Shown here piece by piece: positions 7,531 to 16,559 of a stretch of 64,000 bases of DNA. The position numbers and the translations under genes were made by a program. How positions within the stretch are numbered: position 1 is the stretch's first letter; each line of letters opens with the position of its first letter. The notes under the pieces are model-generated. The model had not been told where the DNA came from, searched no databases, and saw only the letters and a program-made list of their open reading frames with translations. The stretch is from Muribaculaceae bacterium (lineage in GTDB: Bacteria; Bacteroidota; Bacteroidia; Bacteroidales; Muribaculaceae), in the NCBI GenBank assembly GCA_009775125.1, contig VSPD01000002.1, forward strand, positions 62,001 to 126,000, given 5' to 3'.

Positions 7531-10068
7531 TTAACCGCACTTCGAGGTGCCGCAAGATGTGCAAATAAGACAACCTTCCTGGTAGACAAGTGTTTCGTTG
7601 CCACAATTCGGGCAACGCTGGCCGGAAGCCTTGGTGCCATTTGGCAGATACTTTTTCAGTGCGCGCTCAACACCCATTTTCCATGTGTTGATCGACTGCG
7701 AATCGAGTTCGAGACCGCTTACAAGTTTCAGCACCTGGTCGATAGGCATGCCATAGCGGAGCACGCCCGAGATAAGTTTGGCGTAGTTCCAGTATTCAGG
7801 ATTGAATTTATCCGACAGGCCCTCGATGGTCGTTTTATATCCGCGTTTGTTGACAAACTGGAAGTCGTAGCGTTTAGAACCATCGGCACCGATTGCCTTT
7901 ATAATCTTGCCGTGCGTTACAGATTTGGGACAGAAGATACCGTCTTCATCATCGGCAAGACCGGTGAATATTTCGTAAGGCTCGCCATCGATAAGGCCTA
8001 CAAATGCTATCCACTTTTCTTTGTTGTTTTGGAAGCGGACAACATCGGCTTCGAGTTCGATGGGGCGTTTGGCCACATGAGGTTTCACGTCGGGAAGGTC
8101 GATCTGCGGCTCCTGTTTCTTTTCAAGGGCGATGAGTACGCCGGAGCGACAGCCGTCGCGGTAAACGGTGCAGCCTTTGCATCCCGAACGCCATGCTTCA
8201 AGATAAAGTTCGGCTACGGTTTCTTCCGACACGTCGGACGGCAGGTTGATTGTTACAGAAATTGAATGGTCGACCCATTTTTGAACCGCGCCTTGCATAC
8301 GCACTTTCTCGAGCCAGTCGATATCGTTGGCTGTGGCGCCGGCATAAGGAGAGCGAGCCACCAGCGCGTCGATTTCATCCTGAGAGTAGTCGTCGCGCAC
8401 CTCGATATTGTTTATACGCATCCAATCGATGAATTTCGGATGGTAAACGATATATTCCTCAAACGAATCGCCGGTTTCGTCGGTGTAGTCGACACGGACA
8501 GCCGTATCATTTGGATTTACCTTTCTGCGACGCTTATACACGGGCATAAACACAGGCTCGATACCCGATGTCGTGCGGGTCATAAGCGAAGTGGTGCCGG
8601 TAGGAGCAATAGTGAGACATGCGATATTGCGACGGCCGTGTTTCAGCATTTTTTCGTAGAGAGCGGGGTCGGCCTCACGCAGGCGGTTGATATACGGGTT
8701 TTCGGCCTCACGTGCGGCATCGAAAATCTCGAAAGCTCCGCGCTCGGATGCCATGTCGACAGATGCGTTGTAAGCCGCCAAAGCGAGAGCCTTGTGCACA
8801 GATACAGAGAAAGCCGTGGCTTCGGGGGTTCCGTATTTATATCCCAGGGCTGCCAGCATATCGCCTTCGGCGGTGGTGCCGACACCTGTGCGACGGCCTT
8901 TCAGAGTCTTTGTGCGAATCTTTTGCCAAAGGTTGCGCTCTGCAAATTTCACTTCTTCTGTCTCGGGGTCCTCATCAATCTTCCTAAGGATAAGATCGAT
9001 CTTTTCCATTTCAAGATCGATAATATCGTCCATCATGCGCTGCGCGCGTCCAACATGGGTGCGGAACAAATCGAAATCAAAATAAGCCTTGTCGGTAAAC
9101 GGATTTTTTACGTAGGAATACAGATTGATGGCGAGCAGACGGCAGCTGTCGTAGGGACAAAGCGGAATCTCGCCACAAGGGTTAGTCGAGATTGTACGGA
9201 AACCGAGGTCGGAATAGCAATCGGGCACCGACTCTCTGGTAATGGTATCCCAGAAAAGCACGCCGGGCTCGGCCGATTTCCATGCATTATGGATTATCTT
9301 GTTCCACAAGGCCTTGGCATCGACAGATTTCGATACCATAGGAGCGTCGGAGTCGACGGGATATTTTTGAACGAAATCTGTTCCTTCGGCCACGGATTGC
9401 ATAAAGTCGTCGGTAATGCGTACCGATACATTTGCTCCCGTCACCTTGCCTTCAACCATTTTGGCATCAATAAATGCTTCCGAGTCGGGGTGTTTAATCG
9501 AAACGGTGAGCATCAACGCGCCGCGTCGGCCATCCTGGGCCACCTCGCGGGTCGAATTTGAATAACGCTCCATAAAGGGAACAAGTCCGGTGGATGTAAG
9601 CGCCGAATTGTTGACCGGAGTACCCTTCGGACGGATATGGGTAAGGTCATGCCCTACACCGCCGCGGCGTTTCATAAGCTGCACCTGTTCTTCGTCGATG
9701 CGTATCACGCCGCCGTAAGAATCGGGATTGCCGTCCAGCCCTATCACAAAGCAATTTGACAAGGAGCCGACTTGATAATTGTTTCCGATACCCGACATCG
9801 GGCTGCCCTGAGGCACAATATATTTAAAATTCCGCATGAGACCGAAGACTTCTTCGTGGCTCATGGGGTTGGGATATTTTTGTTCGATTCTGGCGATTTC
9901 CGACGCTATGCGGTGGTGCATGTCGTCGGGAGTAAGTTCATATAGATTGCCAAACGAATCCTTGAGCGCATATTTGCTTACCCACACACGGGCGGCGAGC
10001 TCGTCACCGCCAAAATATTCGAGTGTGGCTTCATATGCTTCGTCGTAGGAATAGGCTTTTGATTCCAT
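7531..10068 (-). CDS. nrdJ: Adenosylcobalamin-dependent ribonucleoside reductase (class II)
   Basis: 845-residue class II ribonucleotide reductase, which makes deoxyribonucleotides using B12 and no oxygen. The catalytic barrel shows GSLSNCFVIGLDG with the redox cysteine, RRGGVGHDLTHIRP, the NPCGEIPLCPYDSCRL active-site loop (Asn, Cys, Glu) and IAPTGTTSLM. A region of about 100 residues follows that is typical of the large Bacteroidota/TIGR02504-like form. The C-terminus is a zinc ribbon (CPNCGNETLVYQEG, CLICTSCGTSKCG), needed in this family for reactivation by thioredoxin. Length is normal. The HD gene ends 39 bp upstream, which suggests co-transcription. No cobalamin riboswitch was found in the short gap. 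Confidence 0.95.
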   Translation of the reverse strand: MESKAYSYDEAYEATLEYFGGDELAARVWVSKYALKDSFGNLYELTPDDMHHRIASEIARIEQKYPNPMSHEEVFGLMRNFKYIVPQGSPMSGIGNNYQVGSLSNCFVIGLDGNPDSYGGVIRIDEEQVQLMKRRGGVGHDLTHIRPKGTPVNNSALTSTGLVPFMERYSNSTREVAQDGRRGALMLTVSIKHPDSEAFIDAKMVEGKVTGANVSVRITDDFMQSVAEGTDFVQKYPVDSDAPMVSKSVDAKALWNKIIHNAWKSAEPGVLFWDTITRESVPDCYSDLGFRTISTNPCGEIPLCPYDSCRLLAINLYSYVKNPFTDKAYFDFDLFRTHVGRAQRMMDDIIDLEMEKIDLILRKIDEDPETEEVKFAERNLWQKIRTKTLKGRRTGVGTTAEGDMLAALGYKYGTPEATAFSVSVHKALALAAYNASVDMASERGAFEIFDAAREAENPYINRLREADPALYEKMLKHGRRNIACLTIAPTGTTSLMTRTTSGIEPVFMPVYKRRRKVNPNDTAVRVDYTDETGDSFEEYIVYHPKFIDWMRINNIEVRDDYSQDEIDALVARSPYAGATANDIDWLEKVRMQGAVQKWVDHSISVTINLPSDVSEETVAELYLEAWRSGCKGCTVYRDGCRSGVLIALEKKQEPQIDLPDVKPHVAKRPIELEADVVRFQNNKEKWIAFVGLIDGEPYEIFTGLADDEDGIFCPKSVTHGKIIKAIGADGSKRYDFQFVNKRGYKTTIEGLSDKFNPEYWNYAKLISGVLRYGMPIDQVLKLVSGLELDSQSINTWKMGVERALKKYLPNGTKASGQRCPNCGNETLVYQEGCLICTSCGTSKCG

Positions 10069-10107
10069 GATAGATTTGGAAGAGTGATGAATTGAATATA
10101 TTATGTC

Positions 10108-10662
10108 TTATGATTGTTGATCAGATGTGAATAAAGCGTGCAAATCCTCGAAACGCTGCATGGCTCCGGGCCCGAATTTTTTCATAGACGCGCGCACGCG
10201 GTCGATATCTTTTTCGGTGTCGAGCGATGTCTTGGAGAAAAATTTGTCGGCATAACAAATCAGTTTCTCAAGCAATGTCTCGGGCAGGAAATCTTTTTCC
10301 GGCAGAGGCAGATGCTGTGTGCGTATATCCTCGGCGGTAAGTCCCGATCCGGTGTGTCGCTCTGCTATCCGCGCAAGCCACTCCGGCTGTCGGTGCGCGC
10401 GAAGCATTTCCGCTCCAAGTATCCCGTGCATGATGTAGGGTTTCGACCCATTGCAATATATGCCCGGGGCATCGACATAAAAAATACCGACGTCGTGGAG
10501 CATGGCACCGGCATAAATATGGTCGGGGTCAAGATCTAAACGACGCAAACGCGCAATATCGAGCGCTTTGGCGGCCACTGCCTCGGAATGTACAAGCAAC
10601 AGCTCGCGCAGTTTTGAGCCGCGTTTGTAAAACTTATCAAAAATATCTTTTACCGGGACCAT
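10108..10662 (-). CDS. HD domain phosphohydrolase
   Basis: 184-residue HD-superfamily protein. Metal ligands fit the H...HD...D pattern: LLLVHSEAVAAKAL gives the first histidine, AGAMLHDVGIF the HD pair, and ICYADKFFSK the distal aspartate. HD proteins of this type hydrolyse phosphate esters of nucleotides or related compounds; the substrate is not apparent. The ATG at 10662 is preferred over an in-frame TTG at 10677. It sits directly upstream of nrdJ (39-bp gap), so a nucleotide-pool role is an attractive but untested idea. A hairpin separates it from ilvE upstream. Confidence 0.82.
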   Translation of the reverse strand: MVPVKDIFDKFYKRGSKLRELLLVHSEAVAAKALDIARLRRLDLDPDHIYAGAMLHDVGIFYVDAPGIYCNGSKPYIMHGILGAEMLRAHRQPEWLARIAERHTGSGLTAEDIRTQHLPLPEKDFLPETLLEKLICYADKFFSKTSLDTEKDIDRVRASMKKFGPGAMQRFEDLHALFTSDQQS

Positions 10663-10680
10663 CAGGAATAGACGCAAACA

Positions 10681-10719
10681 AGTATTCTCGATACACGCCT
10701 GCGCAATATCGAGAATACT
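10681..10719 (-). terminator. Hairpin after ilvE
   Basis: A 12-bp perfect stem AGTATTCTCGAT / ATCGAGAATACT with a 15-nt loop, 17 bp after the ilvE stop. There is only a weak T-run on the minus strand, so it may be a partial terminator before the HD-nrdJ pair. Confidence 0.6.
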
Positions 10720-10735
10720 CTATTTTATATTGATT

Positions 10736-11758
10736 TTATTCTACTATCGTACACCAGCCGTAGGGGTCTTCTATTTCCCCGTACTGTATGCCGCGAAGAC
10801 GGTTGTAAAGTTCGGTGGTGACCGGGCCGGGGTTGCCGTCCTTGGAAATTATATATTTCTTTCCGGTGTCGAGATCGTCAATTTCTCCGACAGGCGAAGC
10901 CACTGCCGCTGTGCCGCAGGCCGCCGCTTCCTCGATTGTTTCAAGTTCGTCAACGGTGATATGACGCTGTTCCACTTCAAGGCCCATGTCGCGGGCGAGT
11001 TGCATGAAGCTCTTGTTTGTTATGGAAGGAAGAATGGATTCCGACGCAGGTGTAATGTATTTGCCGTCCTTTATTGCAAAGAAATTGGCCGGGCCACATT
11101 CATCGAGATAAAGTTTCTCTTTGGGGTCGAGATAGAGCACGGCAGAGTAGCCAAGTTCATGAGCCCTCTCGCCGGCCTCCAACGACGCGGCATAGTTACC
11201 GCCCACTTTCCAACGGCCTGTGCCGCGCGGCGCCACACGGTCGTATTGGCGCATAATGCATATATTGCTCGGCTTAAACCCGGTTTTGAAGTAAGGGCCG
11301 ACAGGCGATACAAACACGATGAATTCATATTCCTTGCCGGGCTTTACTCCCACCTGTGCAGATGTGCCAAACTCGATTGGACGGATATAAAGCGACGCTC
11401 CGGTGCCATAGGGTGGAACGAATCGTTCGTTGAGCTTGACGACTTTTTTCACCATCTCAACGAATTTTTCTTCGGGGAGCTGAGCCATCATAAGTCCTTT
11501 TGCAGAGTCACGAAGGCGCGCGGCATTGTCACGAAGACGGAAAATACGGATTTTGCCGTCCTTTCCGCGGAATGCTTTCAACCCTTCGAAAATCTCCTGG
11601 CCGTAGTGGAGGCCTGTGGCTGCGATATGAATATTGAAATAAGGCGAGTCAGACACCTCTATATCGCCCCACTTGCCGTCGGAATAAGAACAGCGGACGT
11701 TATAGTCGGTGGGCATGTAGCCGAATGACAGATTGCTCCAATCGATCTGGTCGTTCAT
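10736..11758 (-). CDS. ilvE: Branched-chain amino acid aminotransferase
   Basis: 340-residue fold-type IV PLP aminotransferase that interconverts Val, Leu and Ile with their 2-oxo acids, using glutamate/2-oxoglutarate. Family signatures include GLHYGQEIFEGLKAFR, SLYIRPIEFGT, and the PLP lysine (about Lys184) in GTGRWKVGGNYAASLEA. Also present are YLDECGPANFF and CGTAAVASPVGEI, which contact phosphate and the substrate carboxylate. Length matches the group with an N-terminal NWxxLxFxYxPTDYxV cap. It is monocistronic by context: an own promoter lies upstream at 11817-11847 and a hairpin follows. The adjacent genes are unrelated to amino acid synthesis. Confidence 0.95.
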   Translation of the reverse strand: MNDQIDWSNLSFGYMPTDYNVRCSYSDGKWGDIEVSDSPYFNIHIAATGLHYGQEIFEGLKAFRGKDGKIRIFRLRDNAARLRDSAKGLMMAQLPEEKFVEMVKKVVKLNERFVPPYGTGASLYIRPIEFGTSAQVGVKPGKEYEFIVFVSPVGPYFKTGFKPSNICIMRQYDRVAPRGTGRWKVGGNYAASLEAGERAHELGYSAVLYLDPKEKLYLDECGPANFFAIKDGKYITPASESILPSITNKSFMQLARDMGLEVEQRHITVDELETIEEAAACGTAAVASPVGEIDDLDTGKKYIISKDGNPGPVTTELYNRLRGIQYGEIEDPYGWCTIVE

Positions 11759-11816
11759 TTTCTTATAATTGTTTTTAATGGTTATGTCAATACTTGGGTG
11801 GTATTATTTGAGATTG

Positions 11817-11847
11817 CAAACTTAACCAAAAAATAATTATAATGCAA
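11817..11847 (-). promoter_or_regulatory. Bacteroidota-type promoter of ilvE
   Basis: On the minus strand TTG (11847-11845), a 20-bp spacer, then TAAGTTTG (11824-11817). This closely matches TTG/TTTG-N19-21-TAnnTTTG and lies 59 bp before the start. Confidence 0.72.
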
Positions 11848-11903
11848 CTTTCCAAGATTATTTTTTGGAAAAGTTATCGGAATGTTACTAAATATCACAA
11901 TAT

Positions 11904-11933
11904 GCGCCGGATGCAAATTGTCGCATCCGGCGC
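11904..11933 (-). terminator. Hairpin after the oxalate-operon transporter gene
   Basis: A perfect 11-bp GC-rich stem GCGCCGGATGC / GCATCCGGCGC with an 8-nt loop, 37 bp beyond the transporter stop. It is the likely operon end, although the following T-run is poor. Confidence 0.7.
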
Positions 11934-11969
11934 TGGACAAGAAAGTGTGTGAAAGTTTAATTATACGAA

Positions 11970-12962
11970 TCAGTAGGCATAGCTGAATATTTCCATGGCT
12001 TTCTGCGTGAGCCAGAGCCACAATGGACATGTGACCATAAACAAGACTACGCTCAAAGCCAGCGACGATGTGCCCGTAGCCACATATGTGTCGTATTCAT
12101 CGGCAATAATGATTCCGGAGAAGGCAGGCGGAAGAGCTCCGGCCACTACAAGCATCATAAGGTGGTTGCTTTCCATATGGAACAACATTCCCACGACAAG
12201 GAGTGCAAGTGGCATAATAAGCAATTTGAGTATCGACCCGAAAACAGCCTGCCAATTAATACTTATCTTAACCGACGACAATGTAATGCCGGCGGCAAAA
12301 ACAGCCACCGAGGCATTTGCCTTGGCTATAAGGTCGAACGACGGAGAAAACGCCTTTGGCCAAGGAACTCCTGCTATTACAAATATCACGGCAAGAATCG
12401 GAGCCCAAGCCACCGGCTGGCATAAAGCATGAATTACAGGCTTCCACATCGACGGTTTCTTTCCTCCGTTTTTTGCTGCGGCCTTGTCTGCGTCGCTTTC
12501 ATTTATTAATGAAAGCCCGACAGGAATACCAACAGCATTTACCACGATTCCTACAATAGCCACGACGAGGGCTACTGCCGGGGATGTGCCGAAGATTGGT
12601 TCAAGCACGGCAAATCCAAGGAACCCGATAGTCGGCGAACCACTAATCAAAGCCATTACAGCGGCGCTGGCGCCTCCGGTCTTGAAACAATATTTATATA
12701 TGTAGTAGACCAACATAAAGCATGCCATTATCACTACAAGAGAGATAAGCGTCAACTTTATATCCATTATCAGTTCCTCGCGGGTAGCGGTGACAATAGA
12801 TACGAATAGAGCTGCCGGCAAAGCGTAATCGAGCACTACCTTGTTTAGTATTTTTGCATCGCTGCCGGAAAAAACGCCTTTCTTCCCCGACACGAAGCCC
12901 AATGCCATTATCACGATTATAGGGACAATCGCATAAATTATAGCGTGTGATATACTGGGCAT
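11970..12962 (-). CDS. AEC family transporter, probable oxalate/formate carrier
   Basis: 330-residue polytopic membrane protein of the auxin efflux carrier (AEC) family, with about ten hydrophobic helices in two five-helix halves. It begins IIYAIVPIIVIMALGFVSGKKG, and the family PTIGFLG segment lies in the central helices. AEC members move organic anions. The gene starts 11 bp after oxc in the same operon as frc. In Escherichia coli the AEC protein YfdV also sits beside frc and oxc, so oxalate uptake or oxalate/formate exchange is the likely role. Substrate and direction cannot be read from the sequence. It is not an OxlT-type major facilitator protein. Confidence 0.85.
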   Translation of the reverse strand: MPSISHAIIYAIVPIIVIMALGFVSGKKGVFSGSDAKILNKVVLDYALPAALFVSIVTATREELIMDIKLTLISLVVIMACFMLVYYIYKYCFKTGGASAAVMALISGSPTIGFLGFAVLEPIFGTSPAVALVVAIVGIVVNAVGIPVGLSLINESDADKAAAKNGGKKPSMWKPVIHALCQPVAWAPILAVIFVIAGVPWPKAFSPSFDLIAKANASVAVFAAGITLSSVKISINWQAVFGSILKLLIMPLALLVVGMLFHMESNHLMMLVVAGALPPAFSGIIIADEYDTYVATGTSSLALSVVLFMVTCPLWLWLTQKAMEIFSYAY

Positions 12963-12973
12963 AGTTGTAATTT

Positions 12974-14725
12974 TTAAACTGTGACAGGAATTAAAGAGGC
13001 GGGATTAAGGTAGCCGATATGCCCCGACTCTTTGCCGGCATCAGCAGCCAGCTGCACATCGATAAGGCATGGCTTCTTTGACGCAATGGCTTCTGCTAAT
13101 GCTTTTGAAAATTCCCCAGGGGTAGTCACATAGTATGTTGTGGAGCCGAATGCTTCACCCATCTTATCGTATCGTGCGCGAATATCGAGCGTGGTCGGAG
13201 CCGGGTCGGAAGTGCTTTCAAGGGGCTTGCCTATACCGTTATATATGCCGCCATTGTTGAATATACATACTGTGACAGGTAGATTAAACCTGCAAATTGT
13301 AGAGAAGTCCATTCCGGAAAAACCAAACGCGCTGTCGCCTTCAATGGCCACGACACTTTTGCCAGTAGACACTGCCGCACCGATAGCAGATCCCATACCC
13401 ATGCCCATTATGGCCCATGTTGCACAATCGACACGATGACGAGGAAGCGACATGTCTATTGCGTCGCGCGTGTCGTCGAGTGTATTAGCGCCTTCATTCA
13501 CAAGAATAACATCGGGGTTGGCTTCTATCACTTTTTTTGCCGCGCCAAGTGCGCTCCAATGCGTCATTGGCACAGTCTCGACAGCAAGACGACGGGCAAA
13601 CGCTGTGTTTTTTTCTTTTGATATTTGCTGTATCTCCGCTACCCAGCCGGCATCCATCGACATTTTGTATTTATCGAGATTGGCAAGCATATAATCGAGC
13701 GACGGCTCTATGTCGCCAACGACCGGCGCGGCAATGTGTCGGTTGCAATCGATTTCCTCAGGGTCGATTTCCAGTTGGATAAACCGCCCGTTTGGATTCC
13801 ATTTTCCGTGGCCTCTTGAAAGCAACCAGTTGAGGCGCGCTCCAATCAGCATTACAACATCGGATTCTTCCATCACTGTGCTTCGTGCCGAAATTGCACT
13901 TAACGGGTGATTGTCGGGGAGCAACCCTTTGGCCATAGACATTGGATAATATGGAATCCCGGTGCGTTCCACAAATTGTTTTATTTTATCATCGGCTTGT
14001 GCATAAGCAGCACCCTTGCCAAGAAGTATTGCCGGTTTCTTAGCCGAGGCCAAAAGAGCCAGAGCGCGATCGAGAGCCTCTGGCGCCGCATGCACTTGCT
14101 GATAGACGCCGACCGGTTTCTCGAAGAGTTTCTCCGCATCGGCCATATTCATTATTGCGCCGAGGCAAGGCGTTGTCACATCAAGATAAACACCGCCCGG
14201 ACGGCCGGAAATAGCAGCGCGGTAGGCGCGCACCACCGCCGTGGGGATATCTTCCGGTTTGTTGACTCGATAGGCGGCTTTTACAAGTCCTTTTGCCACA
14301 GCGAGTTGGTCGAGTCCCTCATATGTGCCTTGGTCAAGATCGATAGGTTCACGAACCGACGAACCTGAAATTTGAATCATAGGGTAGCAATTCACCGTAG
14401 CGTTTATTGTAGCGGTAAGGCCATTGAGGAAACCCAACGATGATACTGTAAGCAACACGCCGGGCGTCTTTGTAAGGTAGCCGTGTGTGGCAGCAGCCAT
14501 GCCCGCTTGCTGTTCATGTCTGAATGAAATGAATCTTATTCCTTGTCCTTGTGCTATATAGGCCAGTTCTGTAACGGGAATACCGACCAATCCGTACATT
14601 TTGTCCACGCCAATCTCTTTTAATGCCCGTGCGAGAATATACATCCCGGTCACTTGTTCGGGATAGCGAGGGGCGTCCTGTGTCGGAGAAGACGAGGCCG
14701 ACGGAGTATTTATATCTGTTGCCAT
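12974..14725 (-). CDS. oxc: Oxalyl-CoA decarboxylase
   Basis: 583-residue thiamine-diphosphate enzyme that splits oxalyl-CoA to formyl-CoA and CO2. The N-terminal Pyr domain has YGLVGIPVTELAYIAQ and the catalytic glutamate in SFRHEQQAGMAAATHGYLT. The C-terminal PP domain has the ThDP-binding motif GDSAFGFSGMDFSTICRFNL...NNGG. The ISARSTVMEESDVVMLIGAR region resembles Oxc more than acetolactate synthase, and frc upstream supports the substrate. Length is typical (about 565-585). It lies 78 bp after frc with a hairpin in the gap, and 11 bp before the transporter gene. The C-terminal tail, which closes over the CoA substrate in Oxc, is present. Confidence 0.94.
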   Translation of the reverse strand: MATDINTPSASSSPTQDAPRYPEQVTGMYILARALKEIGVDKMYGLVGIPVTELAYIAQGQGIRFISFRHEQQAGMAAATHGYLTKTPGVLLTVSSLGFLNGLTATINATVNCYPMIQISGSSVREPIDLDQGTYEGLDQLAVAKGLVKAAYRVNKPEDIPTAVVRAYRAAISGRPGGVYLDVTTPCLGAIMNMADAEKLFEKPVGVYQQVHAAPEALDRALALLASAKKPAILLGKGAAYAQADDKIKQFVERTGIPYYPMSMAKGLLPDNHPLSAISARSTVMEESDVVMLIGARLNWLLSRGHGKWNPNGRFIQLEIDPEEIDCNRHIAAPVVGDIEPSLDYMLANLDKYKMSMDAGWVAEIQQISKEKNTAFARRLAVETVPMTHWSALGAAKKVIEANPDVILVNEGANTLDDTRDAIDMSLPRHRVDCATWAIMGMGMGSAIGAAVSTGKSVVAIEGDSAFGFSGMDFSTICRFNLPVTVCIFNNGGIYNGIGKPLESTSDPAPTTLDIRARYDKMGEAFGSTTYYVTTPGEFSKALAEAIASKKPCLIDVQLAADAGKESGHIGYLNPASLIPVTV

Positions 14726-14757
14726 TATTTTTTCCTTTTTGATTTGAAATTATGAAG

Positions 14758-14795
14758 TGCGAGGCGAATTTGCCGAATCACGGTTTCGCCTCGCA
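14758..14795 (-). promoter_or_regulatory. Intercistronic hairpin between frc and oxc
   Basis: An 11-bp perfect stem TGCGAGGCGAA / TTCGCCTCGCA sits in the 78-bp frc-oxc gap. No T-run follows on the minus strand, so it looks like an mRNA-processing or partial attenuation element that could set frc and oxc at different levels. Confidence 0.55.
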
Positions 14796-14803
14796 TTTAT
14801 TGA

Positions 14804-16099
14804 TTACATTTGACCGTCGGGTAGCGGTGCTGTGGTGCCGTTCTTGGCAAAAGACCTAATTTGATCCGGAGTATATCCTATGCCTTTAAGAATTTCTTCG
14901 GTATTGCCGCCGAGTTCAGGGCATGGGCCATAATTCGGTTCATAATTGGAGAATGTGCATGGGCAGCCTACCGTGAGGAATTTTCCGACTTCCCCACCCT
15001 GGTCGATTTCTACGATAGCCTTGGCTTGACGCAACGACGGGTCGTCTTGAATTTCTTTCATTGAAAGCACCGGAGCGCAAGGCACCCCATATGGAGCGAG
15101 AGCTTGCACAACCTCATCTTTTGTTCGGGTGATTGTAAAAGATTGTATGCGATTCCAAATAGCCTGTTTGTTGCGGTCGCGGGCATCGGCTGTGGAGAAG
15201 TCGGGGTTTGTAAGCCAATCTTCAAATCCCATTGCCTTGCATGCGAGTTCGAAATCCTTTTCTCCGCGCTGAAGAATTACATATACCCAATCGTTGGCAT
15301 CGGTTTCCCAGTTTTTGCATTTATAGCACCAGCCGAAGACACCGCTGCCTTCGATATTGCCGGCACGCGGAATTGTGTCGCCGAAATTTCCGTCGGGATA
15401 TTGCGGGAACTGCGTGCAGTAACCCAATTTTTCGAGTGTGAGCTGGTCGCGGAGTTTTATGCGGCAAAGATTGAGACATGCCTCCTGCATAGATTGGAAT
15501 ACGAATACACCCTCGCCGGTTTTTTCACGTTGCAACAAAGCGGCAAGAATACCGATACACAAGTGCATGCCGGTGTTTGAATCGCCCAAAGCAGCACCTG
15601 ATTGTGTAGGCACATTGCATTCCCCGGTGTACCATCCTGTCGTTGCAGCCGCGCCGCCTGTGCATTGCGCTACCGGTTCGTAGGCTTTAAGGTTGGCATA
15701 AGTCGAGCCTTGTGGAAAACCTTTGATTGTGCCGTAGATAATCTTAGGATTCATGGCGTGCACTGCTTCCCAGCCGAATCCGAGTTTATCCGCAGCCCCC
15801 GGATGCATGTTTTCGATAAAGACATCGGCACTTTGGATCAGTTTTGTGAGTATTTCCTTTCCGTCCGGTGTAGCGGCATCGAGTGTTATCGATTTCTTGT
15901 CGGAATTAAGTTGAAGGAAATAATAAGACGGGAGCTTGGGGTCGAATTGAAGTTCGTCGCGCGTAGCGTCGCCTTTGCCGGGGCGCTCGATTTTGATTAC
16001 TTCGGCGCCAAACCATGCGAGCATCTGTGTGCATGAAGGTCCGGACTGAACCTGAGTCATGTCTATGACCCGGATTCCTTGAAGGGGTGCAGTGTTCAT
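14804..16099 (-). CDS. frc: Formyl-CoA:oxalate CoA-transferase
   Basis: 431-residue class III (CaiB/BaiF) CoA-transferase that moves CoA from formyl-CoA to oxalate, giving oxalyl-CoA for Oxc and releasing formate. The N-terminus begins PLQGIRVIDMTQVQSGPSCTQ. The catalytic aspartate that carries acyl intermediates is about Asp173 in GAALGDSNTGMHL. Also visible are FIENMHPGAADKLGFG, and glycine-rich segments near the middle that match Frc better than generic CaiB proteins. Length is close to the roughly 425 residues of characterised Frc. It is the first gene of the frc-oxc-AEC operon. Confidence 0.94.
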   Translation of the reverse strand: MNTAPLQGIRVIDMTQVQSGPSCTQMLAWFGAEVIKIERPGKGDATRDELQFDPKLPSYYFLQLNSDKKSITLDAATPDGKEILTKLIQSADVFIENMHPGAADKLGFGWEAVHAMNPKIIYGTIKGFPQGSTYANLKAYEPVAQCTGGAAATTGWYTGECNVPTQSGAALGDSNTGMHLCIGILAALLQREKTGEGVFVFQSMQEACLNLCRIKLRDQLTLEKLGYCTQFPQYPDGNFGDTIPRAGNIEGSGVFGWCYKCKNWETDANDWVYVILQRGEKDFELACKAMGFEDWLTNPDFSTADARDRNKQAIWNRIQSFTITRTKDEVVQALAPYGVPCAPVLSMKEIQDDPSLRQAKAIVEIDQGGEVGKFLTVGCPCTFSNYEPNYGPCPELGGNTEEILKGIGYTPDQIRSFAKNGTTAPLPDGQM

Positions 16100-16150
16100 T
16101 ACTTTAATTTTGGTTATTAATTGAGCATTGTATTTTTATAGAATAAAAAC

Positions 16151-16184
16151 AACCGTGTCGCGATTGGGTTCGTGACACGGTTGT
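16151..16184 (-). terminator. Terminator-like hairpin between the 16210 gene and frc
   Basis: A 14-bp stem (one mismatch) CAACCGTGTCGCGA / TCGTGACACGGTTG with a TTGGGT loop. The minus strand continues with TTTTTATTC, so it fits an intrinsic terminator separating the DUF6155 pair from the oxalate operon. Confidence 0.75.
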
Positions 16185-16209
16185 TGCAGGTAGCGCTTAA
16201 TAATGATTT

Positions 16210-16554
16210 TTAACAGAAGCCGAGTATAAATGCGAATGCGTCGTCATGTGCGCGCAAAAGATTTGCCAAACGGCGCACGGCCTCCGGCGTAAGGTTTGGA
16301 TTTGGCTGTAATTTATTATCGACAAACAACTTGGCGGAAAAATCATCGTCGGCTATCGGCGATTCTCCTTCCAACGGGCGCATAGCGTCGGCCAGGCGGG
16401 CTACAAGTAAATCCAACTGCTCTCCGGGCCCCGGAATATCCCCTTCGTCCACTGTGTCGGCGGTGGCAAAACGGTAATAGATGCGATCGGCGGAAACGGC
16501 TATATCCGCACGGGCTTTGTCGCGCACCGAAATCATCAAGGTGTATCTTTGCAT
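16210..16554 (-). CDS. Hypothetical protein, 114 aa
   Basis: Not recognised. It is a small, acidic, mixed alpha/beta protein (begins MQRYTLMISVRDKARADIAV, ends DDAFAFILGFC) without a signal peptide, membrane helix or metal motif. Its start is only 5 bp after the stop of the DUF6155 gene, and its codon use resembles the neighbours, so it is very likely the second gene of a two-gene operon closed by the hairpin at 16151-16184. A regular beta-strand opening followed by a helical C-terminus suggests a single folded domain. No function is proposed. Confidence 0.72.
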   Translation of the reverse strand: MQRYTLMISVRDKARADIAVSADRIYYRFATADTVDEGDIPGPGEQLDLLVARLADAMRPLEGESPIADDDFSAKLFVDNKLQPNPNLTPEAVRRLANLLRAHDDAFAFILGFC

Positions 16555-16559
16555 ATATG

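Noticed and set aside
8266..9561. Plus-strand frame of 431 codons opposite nrdJ
   Set aside because: nrdJ is an unambiguous class II reductase on the other strand; the frame is antisense coding shadow.
10069..10107. Cobalamin riboswitch for nrdJ
   Set aside because: Looked for because the enzyme uses B12, but the gap is only 39 bp and lacks a B12-box-like or pseudoknot arrangement.
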